64,000 nt of DNA from Lycorma delicatula (Eukaryota; Arthropoda; Insecta; Hemiptera; Fulgoridae). The notes beneath the pieces were generated by a model. That model was not told where the DNA came from, made no database searches, and worked only from the letters and a program-made list of their open reading frames with translations. Positions 39,201 to 50,113 of this stretch are shown here, piece by piece; the stretch's first letter is position 1, and the number at the start of each line of letters is the position of its first letter. The position numbers were made by a program, and so were the translations under genes. The stretch spans positions 106,844,495 to 106,908,494 of the forward strand of contig NC_134455.1 in the NCBI RefSeq assembly GCF_047948215.1. The letters run 5' to 3'.

Positions 39201-40134
39201 AGTATTAAATAAATCATGATAAACACTTATCGGGATGTCTTTTGATTTCATTTTTTGCATAGAGTTGAAGATGGAATTGTCCATAGAGTTTCAAATAAAA
39301 TTAATAAAAAATTTCTTATATTGAAATAAAAAAGAAACGTTATGTAGTAGTAGGTAAGTTATCGAATGAAAGTTTAATCCACAAAGTAGTGTGGACCATA
39401 AAGTCATACTTGCTCATAAATAATCATTTTTGTAAAAAAAAAGATCACTTTTTTTGAAAATAAATTTCTTTTTGAAAAAGCGTGGTTATATATAATCGCC
39501 AAAAAGTATTAATTTAAAATGAAAATAATATTATAAATATATAATTATAAAATAAAACATAATTATCTAATCAATACTAACTGAAATACAAATAATTTAT
39601 AAAATAAATATATATATATTATAAAAAGGCTTTTAAAAGTGATGAAAATTCACGAAAATTAAAAATTTCACTAAAAAAAGCCGTTCAATATAACTACGAA
39701 CGGCAACAAACAAAAATACATTTTTGTTTACAAAAATAACAAAATATAAACATTTTTGATGAGCTAACATACGATACCGAGTGAACAGAAATATGCTGAT
39801 CCCCACCAATAGAGATAAAAAAGTTGCTCTATTACCACGCATTCATGCGTTATCAGCAGTTAGTAATGTATGTATAGACCACGCACCTGCAAGTGCTCAA
39901 CATTGAATTTGTTAAAGAATTGAAATATTCTAAGTCAGGGAAAAGAGAACTGTGATATATATCATCAGAAGCGCTGAAGGGTCTAGAAAATGAAAAAAAC
40001 TAACCAACTTTATAAACAAAATGTACAACCGGTGATTCTCCAGATTTTTTTTTAAAGCTGTATTAATACCGTTACCAATAAATAGTAATATCAGAGTGTA
40101 AAGATTACCTAGATACATAAATCAAATAATTGAG
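36210..40134. other. Long AT-rich stretch, no gene recognised
   Basis: It includes a TA-rich run at 37095-37137 and a block near 37860-37990 (around ctacatcaatttcatgaaat) of dispersed-repeat type. The acatctacatctacatcc run is at about 38346-38363. The open frames at 38079-38285, 38847-39092 and 39633-39842 have no motif or family resemblance. Confidence 0.4.
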
Positions 40135-40350
40135 GTGGTTAACGATGCTAATCATGTAAAGAATAGGAAAAAACAGGAGAAAATATGGAAAAATAACAAT
40201 TTAGGTTTTAGATTTAGAAGAGAGACTAGAGATGCAGTAGATGTGTTAAGGTTGATTCAGAAAGAATGGAAGATGTTAACTCGTATACGCATACTTTATA
40301 AATCAATTATGTTTAATAGATTTAATACCAGACAATTAATAATGTTATAA
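40135..40350 (+). pseudogene. Scrap of an RTE-like reverse transcriptase
   Basis: The 71-residue open frame contains NLGFRFRRETRDAVDVLRLI at residues 22-41. This parallels the fingers motif DQFGLRKSIGTREAILGLRL of the RTE-like element (residues 494-513 of its long frame at 50114). The following sequence does not continue into the palm. It is an isolated fragment of about 200 bases. Confidence 0.5.
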
Positions 40351-40835
40351 CATACATTTTTTTAATACACCTTATGACATTAATGTTCATATATAATATA
40401 ATTTATATAACTGGTGAAGCATGGCAAATTTCTGTCTCCTCTATTACCACCGTACGTAATAAAATATTTTCTAGTCTAAGTGTAAAAGTACCCTAGTGGT
40501 TAAGAAGCCTGACGGAAATTCCTATTCCCGTTTTTAACGATTATTTATTGGGTTTATGACTATTATATGATATAAAGTTTCTGCACTTCAGTAAATTGTT
40601 TAAACAACGGCTACCATTTGAATTTCTATGAATGTTGAACATTCAACTCTTCCACGCCTTTTTTTTTTGTTTGCCTGTAGTAAATGGTTCAAATAATATT
40701 AATCGACATGATTATTTAATTACTTAATTTTTTTTCATGAAATATATTAACTACAAGTTAGATTCATTACAAGTAAGACCTTATAAATTTAATTAATCAT
40801 TCTTGTTTTACGAAACCGTTTTATTATATACATAT
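40351..40835. other. AT-rich spacer upstream of ORF1-only copy 2
   Basis: No gene. There is no AAT tract here at the 5' side of the truncated copy 2. Confidence 0.4.
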
Positions 40836-42220
40836 ATGAGAAAATGACTTGTTTGGGAATTTTTAAGAACAGATCAATCGAGAAGCCGAGTTTGTTCTGT
40901 TGAAGAATGTGAATTATATTCAAATAATATTCCACTGAATAGTTTATGGAATTTTCTTCCTGAAAAGGTACGAGCTGGCATCCATCGGCTTGATGTACGA
41001 GCTTTCATCCCGCAGCCGATGAGATGTTTTAAGTGTCAACGATTCGGACACACAGCAGCAAGATGTGAAGCGCAGGAAATATGTATATGTGGAGAGAAAA
41101 CACATGAGGGTTACCCATGTAAAGACCCTCCAACCTGCGTTAACTGTAAAGGGCATCACAATTGTCGTTCAAGAAACTGCCCTACATATAAATTAGAAAC
41201 AGCAATTCAGGAAGTTAAAACGCTTCAGAAGGTAAGCTATCCTGAAGCAAAGAAGATTGTTAATAAGCGTACACCACGACCATCGACTTCTTATGCAGAA
41301 GCAGCGGCTGCCCCTTCCACATCTAAAATTAATGTGGAGCAGTTGCTTAACACGATGGCACCAAGTCTTGCGACGATGATTGAAAGAATCATTGATTCAA
41401 AGATTGAGTCTACTCATCAGAGAAAACAAAGTAAAGATGAGAAGGCTCATCCCCGGACTGACGCCGTTGACATGAGAGACACACCAGCGCCGTTTAAAAA
41501 ACCAGCTAAATCTGCGATTGTAAAATCACCAACTTGTGTAAGAATTAAAAATCTTGATTTATCTGACAAAGAGAAACAGATCGCTCCGTCGTGTAGTCAC
41601 AAATCCCAAGAAATTGTGACAAGAAAACCTGAATCTGCGGAAACAGAGGTGCAAGTTATTATAGAAAAAGCACCAGGCGCAGATGAAATAAAACCTGTAC
41701 CAATAGAGCCTCCCAAAGCGCAAAGACCAGCTTCGGTGAGAGCATCTATTTCAGCCGGACCCAGTACTGCAGTAGACATAGAGTCCGGCTTATCCGCCGC
41801 GGAGACATCATCGCACAGTAATTTAGATTCTTTAGCAAAGATGCTAACAGTGCCGGCGAAAGTCTCATTAACTGACATCAGCCGAAGAACGTCACTGGCA
41901 TCCGAAATAGAGGAAGACGATGCCATGTCTGAGGCCTCAGATACGCTGTCATCAGAGGTTGAGGCCGTCAGAAGAATGGAGAAACGTAAAAAAGGATGGC
42001 CGAAAGGAAAGCCTAGAAAGTAATTTTATTGGATCAGAAGTTATAAGAAAAGTAAAATTTTGATCATTTTTTTGACACATGAAAATGTGAAATTTTGAAC
42101 CCTTTTTTTATTTTTTTTTGAAGTGGGATGGGGCGAATGACCAAAGTAGTCGATGCCCATAAAAACCTCAAAAAAAAAAAAATAAAAAAATAATAATAAT
42201 AATAAAATAATAATAACAAT
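40836..42220 (+). mobile_element. ORF1-only non-LTR retroelement, copy 2, 5' truncated
   Basis: It begins inside ORF1 (border near 40836). The zinc-knuckle and C-terminal domains continue to the stop at 42021-42023. A 3' UTR of about 150 bases follows, homologous to copy 1 through gaagtgggatgggg, atgaccaaagtagtcg and aaaacctc. It ends in an A-run (42170-42182) and (TAA)n (to about 42220). As in copy 1, nothing resembling endonuclease or reverse transcriptase lies between ORF1 and the tail. Confidence 0.8.
41019..42023 (+). CDS. Gag-like ORF1 protein, zinc-knuckle and C-terminal domains
   Basis: The longest intact frame of the ORF1-only family, 334 codons. The frame is also open upstream, from about 40869, so the true protein started further 5' and the methionine at 41019 is only the first one left. 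Three CCHC knuckles lie at the start: C3-C6-H11-C16 (CFKCQRFGHTAARC), C22-C24-H29-C34 and C40-C43-H47-C54. A conserved ETAIQEVKTLQKVSYPEAKK block (residues 60-79) follows. Then comes a long low-complexity, Ser/Ala/Lys-rich region and a basic tail, EKRKKGWPKGKPRK. Jockey/I-type ORF1 proteins bind their RNA and package it. This one lacks an RT partner in its own element, so any mobility would need one in trans. The minus frames at 40944-41159 and 41597-41926 are shadows. Confidence 0.85.
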   Translation: MRCFKCQRFGHTAARCEAQEICICGEKTHEGYPCKDPPTCVNCKGHHNCRSRNCPTYKLETAIQEVKTLQKVSYPEAKKIVNKRTPRPSTSYAEAAAAPSTSKINVEQLLNTMAPSLATMIERIIDSKIESTHQRKQSKDEKAHPRTDAVDMRDTPAPFKKPAKSAIVKSPTCVRIKNLDLSDKEKQIAPSCSHKSQEIVTRKPESAETEVQVIIEKAPGADEIKPVPIEPPKAQRPASVRASISAGPSTAVDIESGLSAAETSSHSNLDSLAKMLTVPAKVSLTDISRRTSLASEIEEDDAMSEASDTLSSEVEAVRRMEKRKKGWPKGKPRK

Positions 42221-42245
42221 AGTAATGATAAATAGTATTACACCT

Positions 42246-42543
42246 TCTTTCTTTACTGTTTAGCCTCCGTTAACTACCGTTTAGATAATTCTTCAGAGGA
42301 TGAATGAGGATGATATGTATGAGTGTAAATGAAGTGTAGTCTTGTACATTCTCAGTTCGACCATTCCCGAGATGTGTGGTTAATTGAAACTCAACCACCA
42401 AAGAACACCGGTATCCACGATCTAGTATTCAAATCCGTGTAAAAATAACTGGCTTTACTAGGACTTGAACGCTGGAACTCTCGACTTCCAAATCAGCTGA
42501 TTTGGGAAGACGCGTTCACCACTAGACCAACCCGGTGGGTTAA
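42246..42543 (-). mobile_element. SINE-A family, full-length copy with target-site duplication
   Basis: In minus orientation it starts aacccaccgggttgg. The A-box tggtctagtggtgaacgcg is followed by a B-box in gcgttcaagtcc, then the shared body (ggataccggtgttctttggt, ccacacatctcggg) and a purine-rich tail. The flanks aatagtattacacct (42231-42245) and aatagtattatacct (42544-42558) form a 15-base target-site duplication with one mismatch. The insertion lies just beyond the tail of ORF1-only copy 2. Confidence 0.85.
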
Positions 42544-42604
42544 AATAGTATTATACCTAATATACTAATATCTCACGTATGCATCAGGTATAATTAAGTA
42601 CAGT

Positions 42605-43375
42605 GAAACAGAGTTAGACTTGTTGAACAGACTCACTAGAAAAATATTCTGCCAAGAAAATTCCCACCACATCCACTTGTCAAAAGAAAAATTCACGCTC
42701 CCGAAAAAGGAAGGTGGAAGAGGAGTACGCAATATTAAAAATCTAGCCTACGGCCAAAACGAATACTTAAAGGATTACTTCCATAGCATGCAACACCCCT
42801 TCTATCAAGCCATCGTAGCGGCAGACCAAACCTATACCCCAATAAACCTAGCCAGCAGGACTAACAATGTAGAACACAAGAAAGAAAGCAACGCAGATAA
42901 AATTCTAGATTGGGGAAGGAAAGAGCTGCATGGGAGATATAGACACCGTCTAGACCAGGAAGGAGTAAACAAAGCAGCTTCAAATAATTGGCTTGTGCAA
43001 GTAAAGTTACATTCCGAGACCTAGGGGTTTATATGTAGCACACAGGATCAAGTAGTAGTAACAAGAAATTTTAAGAAATGTATTTTTAAAGGAAATATCA
43101 ACAACAAATGTAGGCTATGTATGCAACACAGTGAAACAATAGACCAGTAGTAATTGAAAAAATTGAAAAGTAACTTAAATAGACGTAGCCATCCCATCAA
43201 GTAACGTCAATATTAAACATAATGAGAAGCTGCAGAAATATACAGATCTTGCTTCTGAAATTAAAGAAATGTGGAATTAAAAAGAAGTTTTCATAATCTC
43301 AATAATTATATCTGCGAAGGGAATAATACGGTCTACTTTGCAAAACAGTCTTGAAAAACTGAAGATCCAGTGAAA
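42605..43375 (+). pseudogene. C-terminus of a non-LTR reverse transcriptase, R2-like layout
   Basis: An open frame of 134 codons (42620-43024) contains LTRKIFCQENSHH, PKKEGGRGVRNIKNL and KILDWGRKELHGRYRHRLDQ. It is followed across two frame changes by DQVVVTRNFKKCI, then NKCRLCMQHSETIDQ (about 43108-43150), and then DVAIPSSN and LASEIKEMW (about 43175-43280). This order of an RLTRK-like stretch, a late CxxC...H knuckle and a DVA motif matches the C-terminal part of R2-type retrotransposons with a restriction-like endonuclease, as I remember them. The clade is inferred. The catalytic RT core is absent. Confidence 0.6.
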
Positions 43376-44555
43376 GACCCACGCGCTAATGTAAAGGAGC
43401 GTGATAATTGACACCTGCCATGTTGCCCGGAAAACACTTAGTCAACAATAGCAATCATAATCTCGTTGGTATAAATTACTCCGAGTTTACGAATGTCACA
43501 GGAAAAAGAAAAAGCTGTGTGAAAGTGTGGGATAATAGTAATTATAATATCCTTTTAATATCTATATTATATCAAAAAATAAATTTTTTTTTTTTTTGTA
43601 AAAAAAGCCTGCTTGTGAATTTTTAATCTTCAATTAAAGATAATTTTTTATAAAAATTTATATATATTTTTTCAAGATATTAAACAAAATTTTAAATTAG
43701 CCAGAGTAATTGATTTTTTAAAACAGCGACGAAGTAACATGAGCAGCTTCATGAAAAGTAGTGTGGTAGTTGCAGAGCTGCTTTCTCGAATTACAGTGTA
43801 ACACCAAATCTAGTGATTGTATAATACTTCCATTTAGCAAAGGTTTTGTCTAATTCCGAAATCTTGTTAACACTATTGAGAAATAAATTCTTTTTAAACA
43901 GATTTAAATGGTATAAACCAATGGATTGTTGTAAAATAATTACATCCTATTTTATGTTACAAACAATTTATTCATTTAATATAAAAAAAAAAAAACTGTA
44001 TATATTCAATGCCATAATCAAGAACATTTCAGAGGCCACCTGAGATGAAGATTAAATTACTCTTAAAATTATCATAGTCGTTTTCAAGGGTATGCTAAAA
44101 AGAATACAGTCCAAAATTATTAAGGAACGCCAAAGTTAATAAGGAACGTCAATTGTGTTGTTCGTTGAGTTATACCAGTCCACTGAAAAAGATTATCTAT
44201 TATAATAAATTTTAACCATTAAGGTAAAAAAATTGATTGATTCATGTTATTGGTTGGAATAAGTTTAAATAAGAAAATCCTTTAGTTTCATGAAAATTGT
44301 AAAATATGCAGATAATACAGTTTTTAAAAACTACTCCGCTTCCTTAAATTAAATTTACTTTATAACATTTAAAATTACAATTATATGTGTATCATTACTT
44401 GAAATTATAAAGTCTAAAGTTTTTTTTATCTGTTAATATAACTCAATATAAGCAACGTTTACAGCCTTTCAGACGTTAAACCGATAATAATCCATTTGAT
44501 TTCACACTCTGGTGAGGATATCCGGAGGTATCGCTTCGACGGCTGCTATTAAAAT
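43376..44555. other. AT-rich DNA, no gene recognised
   Basis: A short direct repeat, taaggaacgccaaagttaa / taaggaacgtcaattgtg, lies near 44120-44155. The frames at 43408-43626 and 43846-44043 show no motif. Confidence 0.4.
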
Positions 44556-45460
44556 TTTGGTACAGGTGGTAAAGTGACTGAATTTTTTCTTGGTATGCAA
44601 TTTCTTTTACGTTATCCAAAAAGATTATATCAATCAGAATTAAATGGGAACTTAGCGGTGGCCATGGGATGGGATCTTCTCTGTCTATCCAGCCTTCTGG
44701 AAACCTTGCTTGAGCGCAATCGGTACTTCTGCATGATTGGTTGGGCTTCAGGAAGTTGAAAAATTAGGCCCTCTATATCTTTAATCTAAACAAGAAACAA
44801 TAAAGTCTTAACTGTGCCCAAGTACACTACGTCTGTAATAGCCTGCTCATAGGGTAATAACAGTACGAAAAATTAGATTATGCATGATATAACACTGGAC
44901 ATTCACGTGGTCGGACGTTCTAGATGAACTTCAGCTATTAAAGTAGATTTTCTGAGTCCCATACCCAATATCTATGCTGATTTTCAACTCCGTAAAAATG
45001 AAATGTTGCTTTATCAGGAAGTCAAATCAGCTAAAGGTAGTTTTCATCAACATAAGTGAAGTCTGATTGATCGTTACAAACTGAACTCTTTGTTTCTTAT
45101 CGAAAGGTTTAATTTCATGAAGAAGCAACAGTTTATAAACATAAAGTGTTAATTTTTTGCAAACAACATTATGGATCATTTAGGAATGTTTAGTTGACGA
45201 CTCACACTAGGCACAGAACATTTTGGACTTCGTTTGAAAGAGAGTCGTCAAATTCTTTCTCTGTTTTCATCATTTGTTTTAGACCTATCTGGTGAATATC
45301 CTCTCAAAATGCTTTCGGTTTCCAAAATTTGTTTACACCACTTATATATGCATTTGTCACTGGGAGAATTTCTATGATAGACTAGCGTATAACTTACTGT
45401 CGTTGATTTTGTTTCTGCAAAAAAGTACAAGCACTTTACTTTTTCTTGTAGTGACGCCAT
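44556..45460 (-). pseudogene. Decayed IS630/Tc1-like transposase with N-terminal helix-turn-helix
   Basis: On the minus strand a clean 70-codon N-terminus (45460-45248) begins MASLQEKVKCLYFFAETKS and contains SDKCIYKWCKQILETESIL. This is the helix-turn-helix region of transposases in the DUF4817-like group. The frame then breaks. The DDE C-terminal part is recognisable at about 44760-44580: ARFPEGWIDREDPIPWPP, then DNVKEIAYQEKIQSLYHL. The central domain between 45240 and 44770 is full of stops. No terminal inverted repeats were located. The plus-strand frame 44574-44759 is a shadow. Confidence 0.65.
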
Positions 45461-46652
45461 GGTACTGAACTACCGGAGTTCTTTTTAGGACACCAGGTTT
45501 AGCCAAAAACAAATTGTGTAAAACAAATCATCCTACACATCCACTATCCTGTATGTGGAATCCCATTTCAGGAGTACGTTTAAACCGATGTACAGTTTAA
45601 AGTAAATTTAAAATCAATATAGTACTAGTCACTAATCTCTAACCAAAATCATTACCAGTAGTATTAAGACGAATATTTTATGAATGATAAAATAATCTAT
45701 AATAATGAAGTAGTTTATTATATTTGATTAGCCATTAATACAACATACAAAATATAAATTATGAAATAATTACTTTAAAGACTTGAGCTTGCCTTCATAA
45801 ATGCGAGCGCGCGTGTTCATGAAAAACATAAAGAACTTAAAGTGAATACATATTAGCTTACATAAATAGCTTACTGATATATTGAAGTGAATTATTTTGA
45901 AAATCTTATATCAAAATACAAAAACCTTAATAGAAATAATATTCGCTCTTAAATACAGAAAACTACGAACTTGTAATTCGTGTTGTCGTCATTCATACTA
46001 TTTAGTACTGAATTAGTCGTTAAGTCTATAATTAGATACAATTTATACTTTACTTATACTGTAGTTTTTGAAATGTAGATTTTAACTTGGCGTGGATTTC
46101 CGCAGCGGGATTTGTGGTTGCCTAAAAGAGAACTGGTGGCTCTGTGGTTGCCTTTTCTTATCTTTGTGTCAATTTTAAGTGGGTCTTCCTGCTGATATCA
46201 GGAAACCTATTAAACTTGTAAATATTTATCAATATATATTGGAGTTTATCTATAAGCGTATCATAAACTTTCAAATTGTATTCTAAAAAAGAATTTATAA
46301 TTACGTAACTCTTGAGTCGCTTAATAAACGAAAAACTAATGAAATTTATTTCTACAGATTGAAATGAAAATTGAAAACAAAAGAAAACCTATTCCTTCTT
46401 TTTGATAGGGTGTCACAGCAATTTTTTTTTGGAAAATAATGTAAATGAAAAAAAAAACAATAACGGTGTAAGCAAATAATTAGAAAATAAATATCTTAGC
46501 CAAATTCTAATTACGACGCATAATTGAAATATTACTGTATAATTATTTTTTTTAAAATAATTATTCCGATATTATTTCATTCTTTATTGACTTTGACATC
46601 AGAGAAGAAACAAGTATTAATCAACTTTATTTCGTCTTATACCTGATCAATC
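45461..46652. other. AT-rich DNA, no gene recognised
   Basis: A short direct repeat of gtggttgcct occurs at about 46111 and 46145. No coding motif. Confidence 0.4.
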
Positions 46653-46728
46653 ATTCTAAAATTATGAACATGTATGTTCATAATTTTAGAATTAGTCAAC
46701 ATTATGAACATGTATGTTCATAATGTTG
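46653..46728. repeat. Two adjacent perfect palindromes with the same core
   Basis: Palindrome 1 (46653-46692) has 19-base perfect arms starting attctaaaattatgaacat around gt. Palindrome 2 (46697-46728) has 15-base perfect arms, caacattatgaacat, also around gt. Both share the core attatgaacatgtatgttc and differ outside it, yet each is perfectly self-complementary to its own tips. Confidence 0.9.
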
Positions 46729-46789
46729 GGGAACCGAACCCTGAAATGAAATTTTGATTTCAACATACAAGATTTTGAAGTTACGCCTA

Positions 46790-47035
46790 TTAATGTCCCA
46801 GAACATTTCTATCTACTTAATCCTCTAGATTATAGTATTTTTTGGATAATTCTTATAGCAAAAATCCTCACAAGTTCTCAATATGGAATACTAATATTAC
46901 TTTTATTCTTGCAAATTTTGAGAATTCTGTTAGCTGTAGAAAACCAAATCAAGAAAGATTACTTGATTTCTTTATCACAAAAGGTGTAAATAATCTACAG
47001 TATTCTTTTCAATTTTATAACGTGTATGAATAACG
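46790..47035 (+). pseudogene. Possible mariner-type transposase C-terminal scrap
   Basis: The plus strand reads LLNPLDYSIFWIILIAKILT at about 46810-46870, resembling the block around the last acid of some Tc1/mariner transposases, where an LNPLDY stretch is followed by an aromatic/Trp motif. It lacks the rest of the domain, and the following 63-codon frame has no further match. Weak. Confidence 0.3.
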
Positions 47036-47459
47036 TACTGTTTAAAAACCTTATGAAACTTGTATGATATTTAAAGATCTAAATCGTAGTTATTCTATAA
47101 GCGTACTATTAACTTCAGTATTTTAATCTAAAACATAATTTCTAACTATATCATAAAAGTCAGTTAATGAGCGAATAAGCTGGTGAACGATATTTCTACC
47201 CGATTGAAATTGAAATGACAAAAGGAACTGTTGTTTCATGGTTTATTAATTTTTTTAGAAAGCAGTATAAAAAAGAAAATCAACAACGAAGAGATAGAAT
47301 AAAGATTAAATTCCAAATTGGTACAAAAATTCCAAATATTTTCCACAATGTACAGTCTACATGAATATAAGATTATGACCAAAGATGAAAATAATGCATA
47401 AAAGCGGAGCAATATGCACAATAAGCTGAATGATAAAATAAAGATTATACAAGACCTTT

Positions 47460-48505
47460 CATTGGTACGAGGCTCGGCTGATAAATTTTGCACACTAGCA
47501 TGCTATACAAAGACAAAAAGTAGTATCGAGTTGGGCGTGGCAGCACATGATAGCTTAAATCCCCCTCTACAAATTTGCGATAATGCGTTGAAATTCGTTT
47601 ACCTATTTGTTTTCAGTAGCAGTTAAAATGGAGTCGTTTAGGGTCAATATATCAACACGGTTAATATCAACAGCGCGTAGTGATCGAATTTTTTCGTAGG
47701 AAATTTGAATCCTACGAATATTTTCGTCGTGTAAAGGCAATTTACGGTGGTGAAACTGTTGACAAGAGTACTGTGAATAGAAGGGCGTTGAAATTTCGCG
47801 AATGTAAAGCTGGTAAAGCGACAATTGAGAACGCACCTCGCAGCGGACGACCGGTTTCTGGGACTGACGAGAAACATCGAAAGGAAGTGGATGATTTGCT
47901 TCAAAGTGATCGGCGAATCATCCAGAAATGCATCGCTATTCAGTAAAGAAAATATAAAGAACGAGTAGGCCATATTATCGAGCAATTTGGTTACCATAAA
48001 ATCTATGCATGATGCGTACCGCGCAAACTGACGGAAGAACACAAGCAGCATCGTGTCGAATGTTGCGAAGAACATTTACAGTGCTACCGTGTCGAAGGAA
48101 ACGACTTCCTTTTCAATATTGTGACCGGAAATGAGAGTTAGGTACATCACTACGACTCAGAAGAACAAAGGCAAAGTCTGAAATACAGACATTACGAATC
48201 GCCAAAACCCAAAAAATTCAAAATTCAAGCCTCGGCGAAGAAACTCATTTTGACGGTGTTTTGGGACGCGAAACACGTTTATGTGACTGAGTATCTGGGA
48301 CATAGAACGACTGTGAACTCCGAACGGTACATTGAGATGTTAGGACACCTCAGACGGCGAGTATGTTGCGTTTGAAAGACCGCCATACCCATAATCTTGC
48401 AACATGAGAATGCGCGGCCTCAGACACCGCACGCCTCGTTGATTAATAGATGAGTAACTTTTAAAATCGTGTCTGTAACAACAACCAGCCGAGATAAAGG
48501 TTTAT
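47460..48505 (+). mobile_element. Decayed mariner transposon
   Basis: Candidate inverted ends contain ctcggctg: ggctcggctgataaatttt at about 47471 and the complement of ctcggctggttgttg at about 48493. The length of just over 1 kb suits a mariner. The match beyond eight bases is poor, so the borders are approximate. Confidence 0.6.
47628..48460 (+). pseudogene. Mariner transposase, catalytic residues lost
   Basis: From the start at 47628 one frame change leads into an open stretch (47668-47946) with VIEFFRRKFESYEYFRRVKA, STVNRRALKFRECKAGKATI and ENAPRSGRPVSGTDEKH, the two helix-turn-helix parts and linker of mariner. The catalytic domain follows with stops: TEEHKQHRVECCEEHL, then TGNES, a stop and VHHYDSEEQRQS (about 48125-48180). 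SPKPKKFKIQASAKKLILTV and NSERYIEML come next, and finally ILQHENARPQT (about 48400-48435). At the positions where mariner has its first and second catalytic aspartates, this copy reads N in TGNES and E in HENARP. The minus-strand frames 47603-48075 are shadows. Confidence 0.85.
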
Positions 48506-49236
48506 ATTATAACATAACAACGATTTCAACCAAATAAATATCATTGGATGATTCGTAATAAAGTTCCAATTCATTACAATTAATTCGAATTCAGTGCAGG
48601 TAACATATATAAAACCATTAACAAAATTCACAATCATCCGTTTTAGAAGATTGGTAATTTAACAGAATATTGAGTAATGAATTCGTGATTGAAAATTTAT
48701 GAATCTTTAAATCCCGCTTTTTAATATTAATATATGTAAATAGAAAATATATTAAGCACCGTAAAAGTAAAACTAAAATTTAATAAATTAATTAAAAATA
48801 GAGACCACAAGTCACACTATTAGTATTGCCCTCAACCGCAAATACGTTTAAAATCTCTCAGAACTGAAATCTCACGTAATTGTTTCAACAAAATCTTTTT
48901 TAACAAAATATAAAATTTAAGAAAGTATTTGTACGTTAATACTATTACCAGAGAAGGATTTTGACCAATTCTACTTAAAATATTATTAATTTTATAAAGT
49001 AATTATAAGATTATGTGTTAATAATATAAAATGCTGTAATGTAGATTTATTGTTTGTTATTTATAATACAATACTGAACAGTTTGTACATATTCGAAAAA
49101 AATGACTGGCAAAGATTGTATATTTATTGTTGAATAGACAATTATACATATGAATCAAAATTAATTAAATCAACAGTAAATAAATTAGCAGAGTTATTCA
49201 ACAATTAAATTTAACTATTAAAATTATAAAAGTTAT
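48506..49236. other. AT-rich DNA, possible 5' flank of an older RT
   Basis: No clear gene. The last part, with a plus-strand reading KLIKSTVNKLAELFNN (about 49160-49210), could be the upstream part of the older reverse transcriptase that resumes at 52792 beyond the RTE-like insertion; this is speculative. Confidence 0.3.
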
Positions 49237-49550
49237 AGCATATGGCCTCCTCTATGAATCATGAGACCTTGCCGTTGGTGAGGGGGCTTGAGTGCTCAGG
49301 GATACAGAGTAGCTGGACCGAAGGTGCAACCATATCCGAGAGGTATCTGTTGAGAGCCAGACTAAGGAATGATTCCTGAAAGAGGGCAGCAGCTCTTTCA
49401 GTAGTTGTTAGGGGCGTAAGTCACAATGACTTAAACGGCCATATCAACATCACTCAGTCCTCTGAGTACTCCGCAGCTGAAAGCAATGGAAAACTACAGC
49501 TGTTTTTTTTTTTTCCAAGAAAATGTGGCTCTGCATTTTCAAAAGCAATA

Positions 49551-49859
49551 ATGGAGGCGCCTTCCTTGGTAAAATATTCCGGAGGTAAAATAGTCCCCCG
49601 TTCGGATCTCCGGGTGGGGACTACTAAGGAAGGGGTCACCAGAAAAGTAAAAAATAACATTCTTCGAGTCGGAGCGTGGAATGTTAGAAGCTTAAAAAAG
49701 GTTGGTAGGCTAGAGAATTTAAAAAGGGAAATGGATAGGGTAAACGTGGATATAGTAGGAATTAGTGAGGTTCGGTGGGAAGAGGAAAGCGACTTTTGGT
49801 CGGGTGACTTTAGAGTAATTAAATTAACTCAGCGTCAAATAATGGGCAGGCAGGAGTAG
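49551..49859 (+). pseudogene. Endonuclease N-terminus of the RTE-like element
   Basis: A 102-codon frame opening MEAPSLVKYSGGKIVPRSD. It contains the apurinic/apyrimidinic endonuclease motifs AWNVRSLKKVGRL (residues 42-54) and ISEVRWEEE (75-83), which hold the conserved Asn and Glu. It stops at the SINE target site. The frame is already wrong shortly before that site: the phase of the downstream part is not restored by removing the 249 bases of SINE plus one target copy, so an independent small indel lies in about 49815-49850. Confidence 0.8.
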
Positions 49860-49867
49860 GTTTCGTG

Positions 49868-50100
49868 TTCAAGTCCTAGTAAAGCCAGTTATTTTTACAT
49901 GGATTTGAATGCTAGATCGTGGATACCGGTGTTCTTTGGTGGTTGGGTTTCAATTAACCACACATCTCAGGATTGGTCAAACTGAGAATGTACAAGACCA
50001 CACTTCATTTACACTCATACACATCATCCTCATTTCATCCTCTGAAGTATTATCTAAAAACGGTAGTTACCGGAGGCTAAACAGGAAAAAAAGAAGAAGA
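49868..50100 (+). mobile_element. SINE-A insertion inside the endonuclease gene
   Basis: 233 bases beginning at the B-box (ttcaagtcctagtaaagcc), so the tRNA-like head is truncated. The shared body follows (ggataccggtgttctttggt, ccacacatctcagg) and then a purine-rich tail, aggaaaaaaagaagaagaag. The flanks aggagtaggtttcgtg at 49852-49867 and 50101-50116 are an identical 16-base target-site duplication, which fixes both borders exactly. Confidence 0.93.
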
Positions 50101-50113
50101 AGGAGTAGGTTTC

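Noticed and set aside
44574..44759. 61-codon plus-strand frame
   Set aside because: Antisense to the C-terminal part of the decayed transposase on the minus strand.
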